The position numbers were made by a program, and so were the translations under genes. A stretch of 64,000 bases of DNA from Tectiglobus sp965224045 (GTDB lineage Bacteria; Pseudomonadota; Alphaproteobacteria; Rhizobiales; Hyphomicrobiaceae). Position 1 is the first letter of the stretch. The number at the start of each line of letters is the position of its first letter. The notes beneath the pieces are model-generated. The model made no database searches. It saw nothing but the letters and a program-made list of their open reading frames with translations, and was not told where the DNA came from. The DNA is taken from the NCBI GenBank assembly GCA_965224045.1, contig CBDCYD010000006.1, positions 124,001-188,000 of the forward strand, in the 5' to 3' direction. Positions 50,468 through 59,483 of this stretch are shown one piece after another.

Positions 50468-52927
50468 ATGTCAAATCTGCTGTCGCTACCAACGGGCACG
50501 GTGCTGGCCGGCGACTACGAGATCGAGCGTGTTCTCGGAGCGGGTGGATTCGGCGTGACATATCTTGCGCGGGAGGCCGACGTCGACCGTCACGTGACCA
50601 TTAAAGAGTATTTTCCGACCGATTTTGCCTTACGGGACAACGACCTGATGGCCGTCCCGCGTTCCCAGGGCAGCAGCGAAGACTATGAATGGGGCCTCGA
50701 CCGGTTTATCGACGAGGCCCGCACGCTCGGCAAGTTCAACCATAACAACATCGTCCGCCTCTATCGCTATTTCCGCGAAAATAACACTGCCTACATGGTG
50801 TTGCACTTCGAGGAAGGGCAAAGCCTGAAAGCCTGGCTGGCGCGCTCCGGGCGCACACCGCGCCAAAACGAACTCGACAAGCTCGTCGAACCGCTGCTCG
50901 ATGCCCTCAACGTGATTCACCAGGCTGATTTCCTGCACCGCGACATCGCACCGGACAACATCATCGTGCGTTCCGACGGCAGCCCCGTGCTGATCGATTT
51001 TGGTTCGGCACGCGGCGAAATCGCGAAGCACACCCGCACCATCAGCGCCCTGGTAAAACCCGGCTACAGCCCCTACGAGCAATATGCCGAAACAGGAGCG
51101 AAGCAGGGTCCGTGGACTGACATATACGCGTTTGCCGGTACCCTTTATCATGCCGTTACGGGCAAGCGACCGCCGGATGCTCCGTCGCGGGTGATCAAGG
51201 ACGAACTGCGTCCGACAGAAGAGACGGCAACCGGCGCCTTCCGCCAGCGCTTCTTGCGTGCGATCGACAAGGGTCTCCGCCTCGCCATCGACGAGCGTCC
51301 GCAATCAATCGCGGAATGGCGCGGTGAATTGCTAGCACCGGAGGAGCGGCCATCGGGATGGTTCTCACGTGGCCGCGAGGCCGAGGACGATCCGGCCCGA
51401 CCCGTTGTTTCCAAGGATACGCCAACCCGCCCGGTTACAACGCCACTGCCGGTTGCACCGCCGCCGGATGTGCCTGATGCGCAAGGCGGCCTTGTCGAAT
51501 ACGTCGAGCGGTTGCGTGGTGACGGCGGCAGCGCCATGGCGAACGACAGTGAACCGGCGGCTGTATCCAGTGTACCCGGGGCCGCCGAAGAGATACCGGA
51601 ACTGCCGCCGCCGCGCACCAGCCTTCGCAGCCGCCTGCGGCTTGGCTGGGGCGTCGGGCGCAAAGCTCCGGGGGAGGCCAATGCCGGCAAGTCAGCAGCC
51701 AAGGCCAGCCAATCCAGAGCGACGGCGAGAACCAAACTCGAGGCTGCGCCCGGTGTTTCCTCGGACAACGCCCAATCGTTACCTGTTGCCGTGCCAGATC
51801 GCTCGGCGCCGCGCGTGCTGCGGCGGGCGCGGCCGCGGCCGATTCGCGGACTTTCCAAGCCGCGGTGGCGGCCGTTGCTGTTCAAGTTGCTCATTGGGTT
51901 CGGTGTCGCCACCGGAGCCGTTGCAATGCAGGACCGGCTACCGAAATTCGAGTTCCGCGGCACGGGGACAGTATCCAGCGCAACCAAATCAACACAATCG
52001 CCTGCTTCCAGAGTTGTTAAACAGCCCCAGCAACATCGCAAACCGGCGCCCAGGTCGTTGCTTCTCCATCGCTTCTCCGCGCACACCGGTGGTGTGAGCA
52101 AAGCGGCGTTCGCAAAAGGCGGCCAAGTGCTTGTGACGGCCGGCGCAAAAGGTACGATCAAGGTTTGGAATGCAGACCAGCGCAATTTGATCAGAACCAT
52201 CGAGTTGGACGACGGACCTGCAACCGCGCTTGCAGGGCGCGGCAATCTTGTGCTGACCGGGCACTCGGAGGGCATCATCGCACTTTGGAACATCGACACC
52301 GGACTCAAGCAGCGCAGTTTCAAACGCAATGATGCGACTATCTGGGCCGTGGTGTTTGCCGGACGGGATGATCGGTTCTGGGCAGCCGGTCATGACTGGA
52401 CCGTGTCGCTGTGGGAGGTGCGCACACCCTCGGCCCCGCTACAGGTGCTGCAAGGCCACGAGAATCCGGTACAGGCTCTGGCATTCTCGCCGGCCACGGC
52501 GCTGCTGGCCTCCGGCGGCGCGGACAAGACCATCAGACTGTGGAACAGCGTTCAGGTCAGCCTGGTGAGGACCTACACCAAGGCACCGGACTTCGTCACC
52601 GCACTGGCGTTTTCACCGGACGGTCAGACATTGGTCGCAGGTACGCTCGATGGCCAGGTGCGCATTATGGCAACCGGACGGCGGCGTTATCGGACGTTGT
52701 CGGCCCATTCAGGTCGGATCGTCGGGCTGGCGTTTGACAGCGACGAGACATTCCTCTCGGCGGGCAAGAACGGGCGAATTCGCAAATGGACTAGGAAACG
52801 GCGGCGCGCGCTTGCGACGTTCGGTTCGGCCGGCAATGCTTTGACGGCGTTCGCCGTCGCGCCCGGGCGTACCCGCCTCGTCACAGGTGATGAGCAAGGC
52901 TTCGTCACGATCTGGCGGATACCATGA
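50468..52927 (+). CDS. Membrane Ser/Thr protein kinase with WD40-like repeat domain
   Basis: 819 residues from the ATG at 50468 (AGGG nearby). Kinase domain 1-285: GAGGFG loop, Lys46 in VTIKEYFP, Glu83 helix, HRDIAPDN (157-164), DFGSAR and PGYSPYEQY. The usual Lys of HRDxKxxN is Ala161. A Pro-rich linker (290-465) leads to a membrane helix near 470-490. Residues about 545-819 are WD40-type repeats (FAKGGQVLVTAGAKGTIKVW, TALLASGGADKTIRLWN and others). The repeats would face the periplasm and might sense a ligand or envelope state (inference from topology). Confidence 0.88.
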   Translation: MSNLLSLPTGTVLAGDYEIERVLGAGGFGVTYLAREADVDRHVTIKEYFPTDFALRDNDLMAVPRSQGSSEDYEWGLDRFIDEARTLGKFNHNNIVRLYRYFRENNTAYMVLHFEEGQSLKAWLARSGRTPRQNELDKLVEPLLDALNVIHQADFLHRDIAPDNIIVRSDGSPVLIDFGSARGEIAKHTRTISALVKPGYSPYEQYAETGAKQGPWTDIYAFAGTLYHAVTGKRPPDAPSRVIKDELRPTEETATGAFRQRFLRAIDKGLRLAIDERPQSIAEWRGELLAPEERPSGWFSRGREAEDDPARPVVSKDTPTRPVTTPLPVAPPPDVPDAQGGLVEYVERLRGDGGSAMANDSEPAAVSSVPGAAEEIPELPPPRTSLRSRLRLGWGVGRKAPGEANAGKSAAKASQSRATARTKLEAAPGVSSDNAQSLPVAVPDRSAPRVLRRARPRPIRGLSKPRWRPLLFKLLIGFGVATGAVAMQDRLPKFEFRGTGTVSSATKSTQSPASRVVKQPQQHRKPAPRSLLLHRFSAHTGGVSKAAFAKGGQVLVTAGAKGTIKVWNADQRNLIRTIELDDGPATALAGRGNLVLTGHSEGIIALWNIDTGLKQRSFKRNDATIWAVVFAGRDDRFWAAGHDWTVSLWEVRTPSAPLQVLQGHENPVQALAFSPATALLASGGADKTIRLWNSVQVSLVRTYTKAPDFVTALAFSPDGQTLVAGTLDGQVRIMATGRRRYRTLSAHSGRIVGLAFDSDETFLSAGKNGRIRKWTRKRRRALATFGSAGNALTAFAVAPGRTRLVTGDEQGFVTIWRIP

Positions 52928-52981
52928 CCAGGCGGCATGCGGCCGACATTGGTCCAAAAGGCCGGTTGTCGCAATTGCAAA

Positions 52982-53010
52982 CCCCGCCCGAAACGGTGCC
53001 CAGGGCGGGG
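52982..53010. terminator. GC-rich stem-loop between convergent genes
   Basis: CCCCGCCC (52982-52989) and GGGCGGGG (53003-53010) are perfect inverse complements with a 13-base loop, between the kinase stop and the TPR gene stop. This very stable stem is a good candidate for a bidirectional terminator, though no clear T-run follows. Confidence 0.5.
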
Positions 53011-53066
53011 TGGAGAACAACGTTCGCGACAAAACGGAATGATCGGGCTTACGCTTACCGGAAGAC

Positions 53067-53663
53067 TTAGCTTTGCTGCTTGACTTTGGAATCCTGCTTG
53101 CCCTGCGGCTTGAAGGTGCCGTTGGCGACGTAGCTGTCGATTTGGCCGGACAACTCCGTAAACTCGACACAGGTCTTCCCGCAACGCTTCTCGATTTCGG
53201 CAAGTTGCTCGCGGGCGAGTTCGACCTTGCCCTGCTCGAGGAAGGCTTCGCCCATGTAAGCGCGCGCCACGGTATAGTCGGGGTTTGCGGCTAGGGCACG
53301 CTCATAATAGGTGAGCGCTTCAGCAACGCGGCCGAGCTTGCGCGTCGAATAGCCGATGTAATTGAGGATGCGCGGGTCGTTCTTGTTGGCTGCCTTGTTG
53401 AGTTCAGCCAGCGCCTCTTCGTACTTGCCCTCGCGCGCAAGCCAATAGCCCGCCTGATAGATTTGGTCGTCGTTCAGCTTGCCGCTCTGCTGATTTTGAC
53501 ATTCCGGCTTGTTCTTATTCTTTCGCTTTCGGCAGTCGACATTCGAACTCGGCGGACTAGAGCCCATGGCGTGTGCACCCTTCGGCACTACCAACGTGCC
53601 AGCGGTGAATCCTGCCGCGGCAAACATCGCCGCAAGACACGTGAGTGCTCTCCAATGCACCAT
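53067..53663 (-). CDS. Tetratricopeptide-repeat protein, probably exported
   Basis: 198 residues from the ATG at 53663, preceded by AGAGGAAA. A signal sequence (ALTCLAAMFAAAGFTAGTLV) is followed by a Cys/Lys-rich segment with CRKRKNKNKPEC and then two to three TPR helices: YWLAREGKYEEALAELNKAA, LNYIGYSTRKLGRVAEALTYYERALAANPDY and YMGEAFLEQGKVELAREQL. TPRs mediate protein-protein contact. It is convergent to the kinase gene and on the same strand as the FHA/phosphatase genes, so a role in the signalling complex is likely but not certain. Confidence 0.85.
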   Translation of the reverse strand: MVHWRALTCLAAMFAAAGFTAGTLVVPKGAHAMGSSPPSSNVDCRKRKNKNKPECQNQQSGKLNDDQIYQAGYWLAREGKYEEALAELNKAANKNDPRILNYIGYSTRKLGRVAEALTYYERALAANPDYTVARAYMGEAFLEQGKVELAREQLAEIEKRCGKTCVEFTELSGQIDSYVANGTFKPQGKQDSKVKQQS

Positions 53664-53964
53664 GATCTGTTTCCTCTCGATTGAAGGTCCATCCGATGAA
53701 ACTCGAAGCGCGTTCCGGGCTCTCATAGCCCGCAAAGTACTCGATTGTCTTTACATGAATTCAGAATGACGGCGTCGACAAATCGGATCAAAGGGATGTG
53801 ACAAGTGCGAGAACACCATGGATGGCACAAAAAATCCGCTTGATTTCGGAATGAGACCATACACTTTTGCACCGTGTGCGCGGCATGGAATGCCATGATC
53901 TTTCTGCATTTGTTAGTAATTGTGGCGCGAATCGGAACCGATCGAAGAGTCTACGGGTCGTATC
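53664..53964. other. Divergent intergenic region between TPR and nuclease-like genes (301 bases)
   Basis: No gene and no strong repeat. The part after 53760 is AT-rich compared with its surroundings, with TTGTGGCGCGAATCGG and a run around CTTTTGCACCG, so promoters of one or both divergent genes are expected here. I cannot assign -35/-10 boxes with confidence. Confidence 0.4.
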
Positions 53965-55272
53965 ATGTTCGGCTGGGGGAAGAAGAGCGACGGATTTGAG
54001 TGGCACAAGTATGTGCGCACGACGATCAAGTTGCGCCGCGAGGACCGACGCAAGCGCATTGAAGAGATCAAGGCGCAGGCGGTGGCCAAGGCGAAGAGTG
54101 CGGGCCAGGCTGGGGCTGCGGCGAGCCAGTCAGCGCTCGCGCGCCTTGGACATTCTTTTGCGCGCATTCCGGGACTGGTTGCCCGTGGTGCCGGCTTGCT
54201 CGGTCGCGGTCTTTTATCGCTTGCCGGGGGCCTCTCCCTGCATATCGGGCGGTTCGTCACGCACGCGTTCGGCGCGCTCCTGCGGCCGACGTCAGGCTTC
54301 GTCTCCCGACCCGGAATTGCGCCTTTGATAGCACTCGTCGGTGTTGCCGCCGTCGCATCCGCGGTGGCGCGATGGTGGACGGCAGGGTTCGACCTGCATG
54401 CTGTTCTTTCGACCGGTGTCGGTGCCGTTGCGCTGACGCTGGCTGCGGCCCCCTACCTGACACGCCTCACGGGAAGATCGCAATCGACCGACTATGAAGG
54501 GCAAGGCAATGGCCTGCCCGTGTTTTCAGCATTGTCAAGACGGGTGGCGCTTGCCTCACTCGGTGCTGCCTTCATCGTCGGTTCGCTCGCTGCAGCCTGG
54601 GCTTATCTGCCGCAGATCTCGCTCGGTGGGACAGGCAAATCCATCGCGGCCCTGTCGCCGTTCAAGACGGAAACATTGAGCGGTCCGGCACGGGCCATCA
54701 CCGGCGATACGCTCTCCGTAAGAGGTCGCTTTATCAAGCTGGTCGGCATCGAAGCGCCAGAACTGGCGCAATACTGTCGGAACTCGCGGCGGCGGTTGTG
54801 GGGCTGCGGGCGGGTGGCAAGACAGCGTTTGGCGCGGCTTGTCGCGCGCAGAAAAGTGACCTGCACCGTGCAGGACGGCACGAAGGCAGACATTCAGGAA
54901 GGCAGTTGCAACGTAGGTGATAAGGACCCGGCATTGGCCATGGTCAAAGCCGGCTATGCCTTCGCGATCGGCGGCCTTTATGCGCGGTACGGCACGGCAG
55001 AAAGAGCCGCGCGTAACGCCAAGTCCGGAATTTGGCGCGGCACTGCCCAGCGACCGGCAGATTACCGCAGCAACCGCTGGGACCAGGCCAAGAAACGGGC
55101 GCCTGACGGGTGTCCCATCAAAGGCCACGTCTCGTCAAAGGGCAAGATCTATCTCGTGCCATGGTCGCCGAACTATCGCCGCGAACGCGTGGACCGGCGC
55201 CGGGGCGAACGCTGGTTCTGCTCGGAACGCGATGCGCTTGCGGCGGGCTGGCGGCCCGATCCGGCCGGGTAA
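53965..55272 (+). CDS. Membrane-anchored thermonuclease (SNase)-like protein
   Basis: 435 residues. The N-terminus is basic and helical (RREDRRKRIEEIKAQAVAK), followed by several hydrophobic segments between about 115 and 220. The SNase-like domain begins near 235: ARAITGDTLSVRGRFIKLVGIEAPEL, then CRNSRRRLWGCGRVARQRLARL, where GDTL is the usual first catalytic block. The C-terminal CPIKGHVSSKGKIYLVPW and GERWFCSERDALAAGWRP are a common tail of bacterial SNase-like proteins. It probably acts on nucleic acid at the membrane. The start at 53965 is the second in-frame start; no strong ribosome site. Confidence 0.8.
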   Translation: MFGWGKKSDGFEWHKYVRTTIKLRREDRRKRIEEIKAQAVAKAKSAGQAGAAASQSALARLGHSFARIPGLVARGAGLLGRGLLSLAGGLSLHIGRFVTHAFGALLRPTSGFVSRPGIAPLIALVGVAAVASAVARWWTAGFDLHAVLSTGVGAVALTLAAAPYLTRLTGRSQSTDYEGQGNGLPVFSALSRRVALASLGAAFIVGSLAAAWAYLPQISLGGTGKSIAALSPFKTETLSGPARAITGDTLSVRGRFIKLVGIEAPELAQYCRNSRRRLWGCGRVARQRLARLVARRKVTCTVQDGTKADIQEGSCNVGDKDPALAMVKAGYAFAIGGLYARYGTAERAARNAKSGIWRGTAQRPADYRSNRWDQAKKRAPDGCPIKGHVSSKGKIYLVPWSPNYRRERVDRRRGERWFCSERDALAAGWRPDPAG

Positions 55273-55410
55273 TCTTGTTCAGCATTGCGTGGAACAGCTT
55301 CAGGCGTTGTCAACCACGGCCACAGGGCGGGGTTGCCTGCGCCAGATTTGTCATGGATACTCCCACGGTGCGGAAGTGCTCAATCCTTGTGGTAGAGCTT
55401 GGGGGAACAA

Positions 55411-55677
55411 TTGCTGACACTGGACGACTGCATCGCTTTCGGCGATCTTAGCCGCGACGTCGTACTTGCGATTGCCGAACATCAGCGCGTGCCTGAAATG
55501 TCCGCCGTAGCGATCGGCCAAGAGCTGGTGCAGCATGCCGACGGCCTGCACGAGATCCACGATATGCTAATATCGCAGTTGCAGAATGCGGCAGCGCGCG
55601 GCGATGCCGGCGCCGCGGCCGGACTTCGTGCAACATTGGCTCGATTTGTTGCCGATTACCCCTCGATCTTCAGCTGA
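55411..55677 (+). CDS. Small uncharacterised protein (about 88 residues)
   Basis: The frame opens at TTG 55399 or 55411; GGGGGA lies just before the latter. The product reads LLTLDDCIAFGDLSRDVVLAI, AEHQRVPEMSAVAIGQELVQ and further helices ending FVADYPSIFS. The pattern DDCIAFxxL...V.AIAEHE.VPE resembles small helical proteins I associate with Alphaproteobacteria, of unknown function. Start choice is uncertain. It follows the SNase-like gene by 138 bases on the same strand. Confidence 0.6.
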   Translation: MLTLDDCIAFGDLSRDVVLAIAEHQRVPEMSAVAIGQELVQHADGLHEIHDMLISQLQNAAARGDAGAAAGLRATLARFVADYPSIFS

Positions 55678-55852
55678 CAAACGCACCGCTGCCGCCCCAC
55701 GCACCGACCGCAAACGCTGCCAGCGCAGACCGCAGCCTTGACGAGCGACGGCGTCGGGCGGTTCAATCCACGGCAGTCAGATTTCTCGGGCAAGCGTCAA
55801 ATAGGGTGGCGATGCCCGCACAACGCTCATGTGATTCATTCAGGAGCCTGCC

Positions 55853-57370
55853 ATGCAAGATGCACCTACCGGCCTTAAGACATACCAAACCTACATCGAC
55901 GGAAAATGGGTTGATGCGATTTCCGGGAAACGGCTGCTCACATCCGATCCTTACACCGGCGAGCCTTGGGCGGAAATTCCGGAGTGCGAGGCGGGAGATG
56001 TCGATCGCGCCGTCGAAGCAGCCTATCGCGCATTCGATGACGGGCCGTGGGCGCGCATGACGCAAACAGCGCGTGGCCGGGTTTTGCGCAAGATCGCCGA
56101 GCTGATCGAAAAGAACGCGGATTACCTCGCCGAGATCGAAGTGCGCGACAACGGCAAGCTGATATCCGAGATGAGCGCCCAGCTCAAATATCTGCCGGAA
56201 TGGTACTATTACTACGGTGGCCTTGCCGACAAGATCCAAGGCAGCGTCGTACCGGTCGATAAGCCGGATCATTTTACCTACATCCTCAAAGAGCCGGTCG
56301 GCGTGTGCGGCATGATCATTCCATGGAATTCGCCGCTGTTGCTTACAGGGTGGAAACTTGCACCGGCACTGGCGGCCGGCTGCACGGCAGTGATCAAGCC
56401 TTCGGAATACACTTCCGCATCACTGCTTGAGTTTATGAAGCTGGTGATCGAAGAAGCAGACCTGCCGCCAGGCGTCGTAAACGTCGTAACCGGTTATGGT
56501 CAGGCGGCCGGCGAGCCGCTCGTGGCCCACCCCAAGGTCGCGAAGATTGCGTTTACAGGCGGGTCGCTGACAGGATCGCGTGTCGCCTCACTGGCGGGCC
56601 AAACGTTCAAGAAGGTATCGCTCGAACTCGGTGGCAAGTCGCCCAACATCGTTTTTGACGACTGCATCATTGACGATGCCGTCAGTGGCGCGATCTCGGG
56701 CATATTTGCAGCGACGGGCCAGACCTGTATCGCCGGCTCGCGACTGCTTGTGCAGGAGTCGATCCACGACGAGTTTGTCGAAAAGCTGATCCAGATGGCT
56801 TCGACGGCAAAGCTCGGCAACCCGATGAGCTTTGACACCCAGGTCGGCCCGGTAACAACGCCGCCGCAATACGAGAAGATCCTGAGCTACATCGATATTG
56901 CCAAAGACGAAGGCGCCAAGTGTGCGCTTGGAGGCGGCCCCGCCGGGGCGGAGTTGGGCGGCGGAAAGTACTTCGTGCAACCGACCATTTTTACCGGCGT
57001 CGACAACAAGATGCGGATCGCGCAGGAAGAGGTGTTCGGTCCGGTCTTGTCGGTTATAACGTTCAAGGACGAGGATGATGCCGCGCGCATTGCCAACGAT
57101 GTGATGTATGGCCTCGGCTCGGGCGTGTGGACGCAGTCGATCAAGCGCGCAACGACCATGGCAAGCCGCATCCGCGCCGGCACCGTGTGGGTCAATACCT
57201 ACCGCGCGGTGAGCTTCACAATGCCATTTGGCGGATACAAGAGCTCGGGACTCGGCCGCGAGAACGGCATGGACGCGATCAACGAGTACCTGCAGATGAA
57301 GAGCGTGTGGATCTCAAATGCGCCGGGTGGAGGTAACCCGTTCGTGATGAAAACCGCAGTCGACGACTAA
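55853..57370 (+). CDS. Aldehyde dehydrogenase (NAD(P)-dependent, ALDH superfamily)
   Basis: 505 residues. The catalytic Glu is in SLELGGKSPNIV and the nucleophilic Cys in ATGQTCIAGSRLL; VIKPSEYTSAS and FGGYKSSGLGRENG are further signatures. It oxidises an aldehyde to the acid with NAD(P). It follows a 175-base gap and precedes a flavin monooxygenase by 239 bases; shared function with that gene is plausible. The specific substrate is unknown. Confidence 0.9.
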   Translation: MQDAPTGLKTYQTYIDGKWVDAISGKRLLTSDPYTGEPWAEIPECEAGDVDRAVEAAYRAFDDGPWARMTQTARGRVLRKIAELIEKNADYLAEIEVRDNGKLISEMSAQLKYLPEWYYYYGGLADKIQGSVVPVDKPDHFTYILKEPVGVCGMIIPWNSPLLLTGWKLAPALAAGCTAVIKPSEYTSASLLEFMKLVIEEADLPPGVVNVVTGYGQAAGEPLVAHPKVAKIAFTGGSLTGSRVASLAGQTFKKVSLELGGKSPNIVFDDCIIDDAVSGAISGIFAATGQTCIAGSRLLVQESIHDEFVEKLIQMASTAKLGNPMSFDTQVGPVTTPPQYEKILSYIDIAKDEGAKCALGGGPAGAELGGGKYFVQPTIFTGVDNKMRIAQEEVFGPVLSVITFKDEDDAARIANDVMYGLGSGVWTQSIKRATTMASRIRAGTVWVNTYRAVSFTMPFGGYKSSGLGRENGMDAINEYLQMKSVWISNAPGGGNPFVMKTAVDD

Positions 57371-57609
57371 GTTCTGCCGGCGCCGAGCACCGTCTGCTGT
57401 GCGGACCGTGAATTGCAGTATCGCCACTGCCTGAATTCGGTGGCGCGTCGCCGCGAAGCCGGTACCAAGCAGCAGCAGCCCGGCTCCATGCCGCGGCCGC
57501 GACCCGAATCCTTGGCGCGATGGCGGCGCGCGAGTGGTGCGATTTCGACATCGTTCGCGGAACCCGCTGCGTTTCGGTTCTTGAACGTGCTTTCATTGGA
57601 GTCGTACAG

Positions 57610-59379
57610 ATGCTGGACACAATCGATCATGAAACAACGGCCATCGTCGAAGGTTGGCTGGCAGCGTTTTCGGCGGCGTTGGGGAAACCTACAGCGCGCG
57701 GCCTACAGGATTTGTTCCTCGACGAGAGCTACTGGCGCGACGTGGTTGCGCTGACCTGGAATATGGAAACCTTCGAGGCGGACGCCATCGGCGTACCACT
57801 TGCAGAGATGGCCCGGGAGGCCGGCCTTGATCAATTGAAAGTTGAATTGGAACCTTTGCCGCCACGCTCCGTGACGCGCGTGGACCGAGAGACGATCGAG
57901 GCGTTCTTTACGTTCGCCACGAAGCACGGCCGGGGGCGCGGGATCGTACGGCTCTGTCCAGATCCCGGTGATGGCGCACGGCACAAGGCCTGGACCCTCC
58001 TGACTGCGCTTGAGGAGCTGACAGGGCACGAAGAACGCATCGGCAAGAACCGGCCGACCGGGCAATCGCACAGCCGCGACTTTCGCGGGCCCAATTGGCT
58101 CGACCAGCGTACCGAAGCCGTTGCCTACAAGGACCGCGATCCGGCCGTTGTCGTGGTGGGCGGTGGCCAAGCAGGACTATCAATCGCCGCGCGCCTCACC
58201 CAAATCGGCGTCGACACATTGATCGTCGACAAAGAGGAGCGCATCGGCGACAACTGGCGGCTGCGCTATCACGCCCTAACGCTGCATAACCAGGTGCAGG
58301 TCAATCACCTGCCGTACATGCCGTTTCCGCCCAGCTGGCCCACCTACATTCCGAAAGACAAAATTGCAAACTGGTTCGAGGCCTATGTCGAGGCACTCGA
58401 ACTCAATTACTGGACGTCGACAGAATTTCTCGGCGGTAGCTACGATGAGGACGCCGGCTGCTGGAGCGTGCGTCTTAGGCGCGGAGATGGGACTGAAAGG
58501 ATCATGCAGCCCCGGCACGTAGTGATGGCGACTGGCGTCAGCGGGATCGCGAACATTCCTGAGATCCCGACGCTAAACGCATATTCAGGGCCGGTGGTCC
58601 ACTCAAGCGCGTATCAGGATGGCGAGGATTGGTCCGGCAAACATGCAATTGTGATTGGAACCGGCAACAGCGGTCACGATATCGCGCAGGATCTTGCATG
58701 CAGCGGTGCGCATGTCACCATGGTACAGCGCAGCCCGACGTTGGTCGTCAACATCGAGCCCAGCGCACAACTTCCCTATGCGCTCTACGATGAAGGCCCG
58801 GCACTCGAAGAATGCGATTTCATCGTCCTGTCGATGCCGACGCCGCTGGTTCGCCGAGCCCATGTCGCGTTTACGCGAGAGTCACGCGCGCTTGACAATG
58901 ACCTTCTCACGGGCCTCGAAAACATCGGGTTCAAGCTCGACTCGGGCGAAGATGAAACCGGGTGGCAGTTCAAGTATCTGACACGAGGTGGCGGATATTA
59001 CTTCAACGTCGGCTGTTCGAACATGTTGATCGATGGCACCATCCGGCTTGTGCAGTACGACGACATCGATGGCTTCGAGGAAACCGGCGCTCGCCTCAAA
59101 GACGGCGAGGCGCTTGCGGCCGATCTCATCGTGCTCTCGACGGGTTACAAGCCGCAGGAGTATCTGGTCGGTCAGATGTTCGGCGACGATGTCGTAGAGC
59201 GCGTCGGCCCGATCTGGGGGTTCGGTGAGGGCAACGAACTAAGAGCAATGTATTGCCGGACAGGACAGCCCGGGCTGTGGTTCCTTGCAGGAAGCCTGGC
59301 CCAGTGCCGGATCAACTCAAAGTATCTGGCGCTGCAAATCAAGGCTTGCGAAGAAGGACTGATCTCACCGAAGGTGTAA
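57610..59379 (+). CDS. Flavin-containing monooxygenase with N-terminal NTF2-like domain
   Basis: 589 residues. Residues 1-150 resemble a SnoaL/NTF2-like domain (VEGWLAAFSAALGKPTARGL, YWRDVVALTWNMETFE). The FMO part starts near 178 with FAD motif VVVVGGGQAGLSIAARL, the segment VDKEERIGDNWRLRYHAL, and the second dinucleotide motif IVIGTGNSGHDIAQDL. It uses NADPH and O2 to oxygenate N, S or carbonyl groups. The start at 57610 is the first ATG; a longer in-frame start at 57520 is possible but adds no recognised sequence. Confidence 0.85.
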   Translation: MLDTIDHETTAIVEGWLAAFSAALGKPTARGLQDLFLDESYWRDVVALTWNMETFEADAIGVPLAEMAREAGLDQLKVELEPLPPRSVTRVDRETIEAFFTFATKHGRGRGIVRLCPDPGDGARHKAWTLLTALEELTGHEERIGKNRPTGQSHSRDFRGPNWLDQRTEAVAYKDRDPAVVVVGGGQAGLSIAARLTQIGVDTLIVDKEERIGDNWRLRYHALTLHNQVQVNHLPYMPFPPSWPTYIPKDKIANWFEAYVEALELNYWTSTEFLGGSYDEDAGCWSVRLRRGDGTERIMQPRHVVMATGVSGIANIPEIPTLNAYSGPVVHSSAYQDGEDWSGKHAIVIGTGNSGHDIAQDLACSGAHVTMVQRSPTLVVNIEPSAQLPYALYDEGPALEECDFIVLSMPTPLVRRAHVAFTRESRALDNDLLTGLENIGFKLDSGEDETGWQFKYLTRGGGYYFNVGCSNMLIDGTIRLVQYDDIDGFEETGARLKDGEALAADLIVLSTGYKPQEYLVGQMFGDDVVERVGPIWGFGEGNELRAMYCRTGQPGLWFLAGSLAQCRINSKYLALQIKACEEGLISPKV

Positions 59380-59402
59380 GCCAGCACGTCATAGAAACCT
59401 GC

Positions 59403-59454
59403 GCGTCGTAGACGACGCTGCAGCATTTGGCCGCCACGGCGTGCCGGGCGGCCA
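59403..59454. terminator. Two stem-loops between convergent genes
   Basis: GCGTCGT/ACGACGC (59403-59409/59412-59418) has a 2-base loop. TGGCCGCC (59428-59435) and GGCGGCCA (59447-59454) form a perfect 8-base-pair stem with an 11-base loop. They lie between the monooxygenase stop and the ABM gene stop, a natural place for termination of both transcripts, but lack a T-run. Confidence 0.45.
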
Positions 59455-59483
59455 TGCGAGCGTTCGTGACCTACGTCAACTGC

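Noticed and set aside
47811..53663. A type VI secretion locus
   Set aside because: The kinase, FHA and phosphatase are typical companions, but no tss/imp structural gene is visible in the window.
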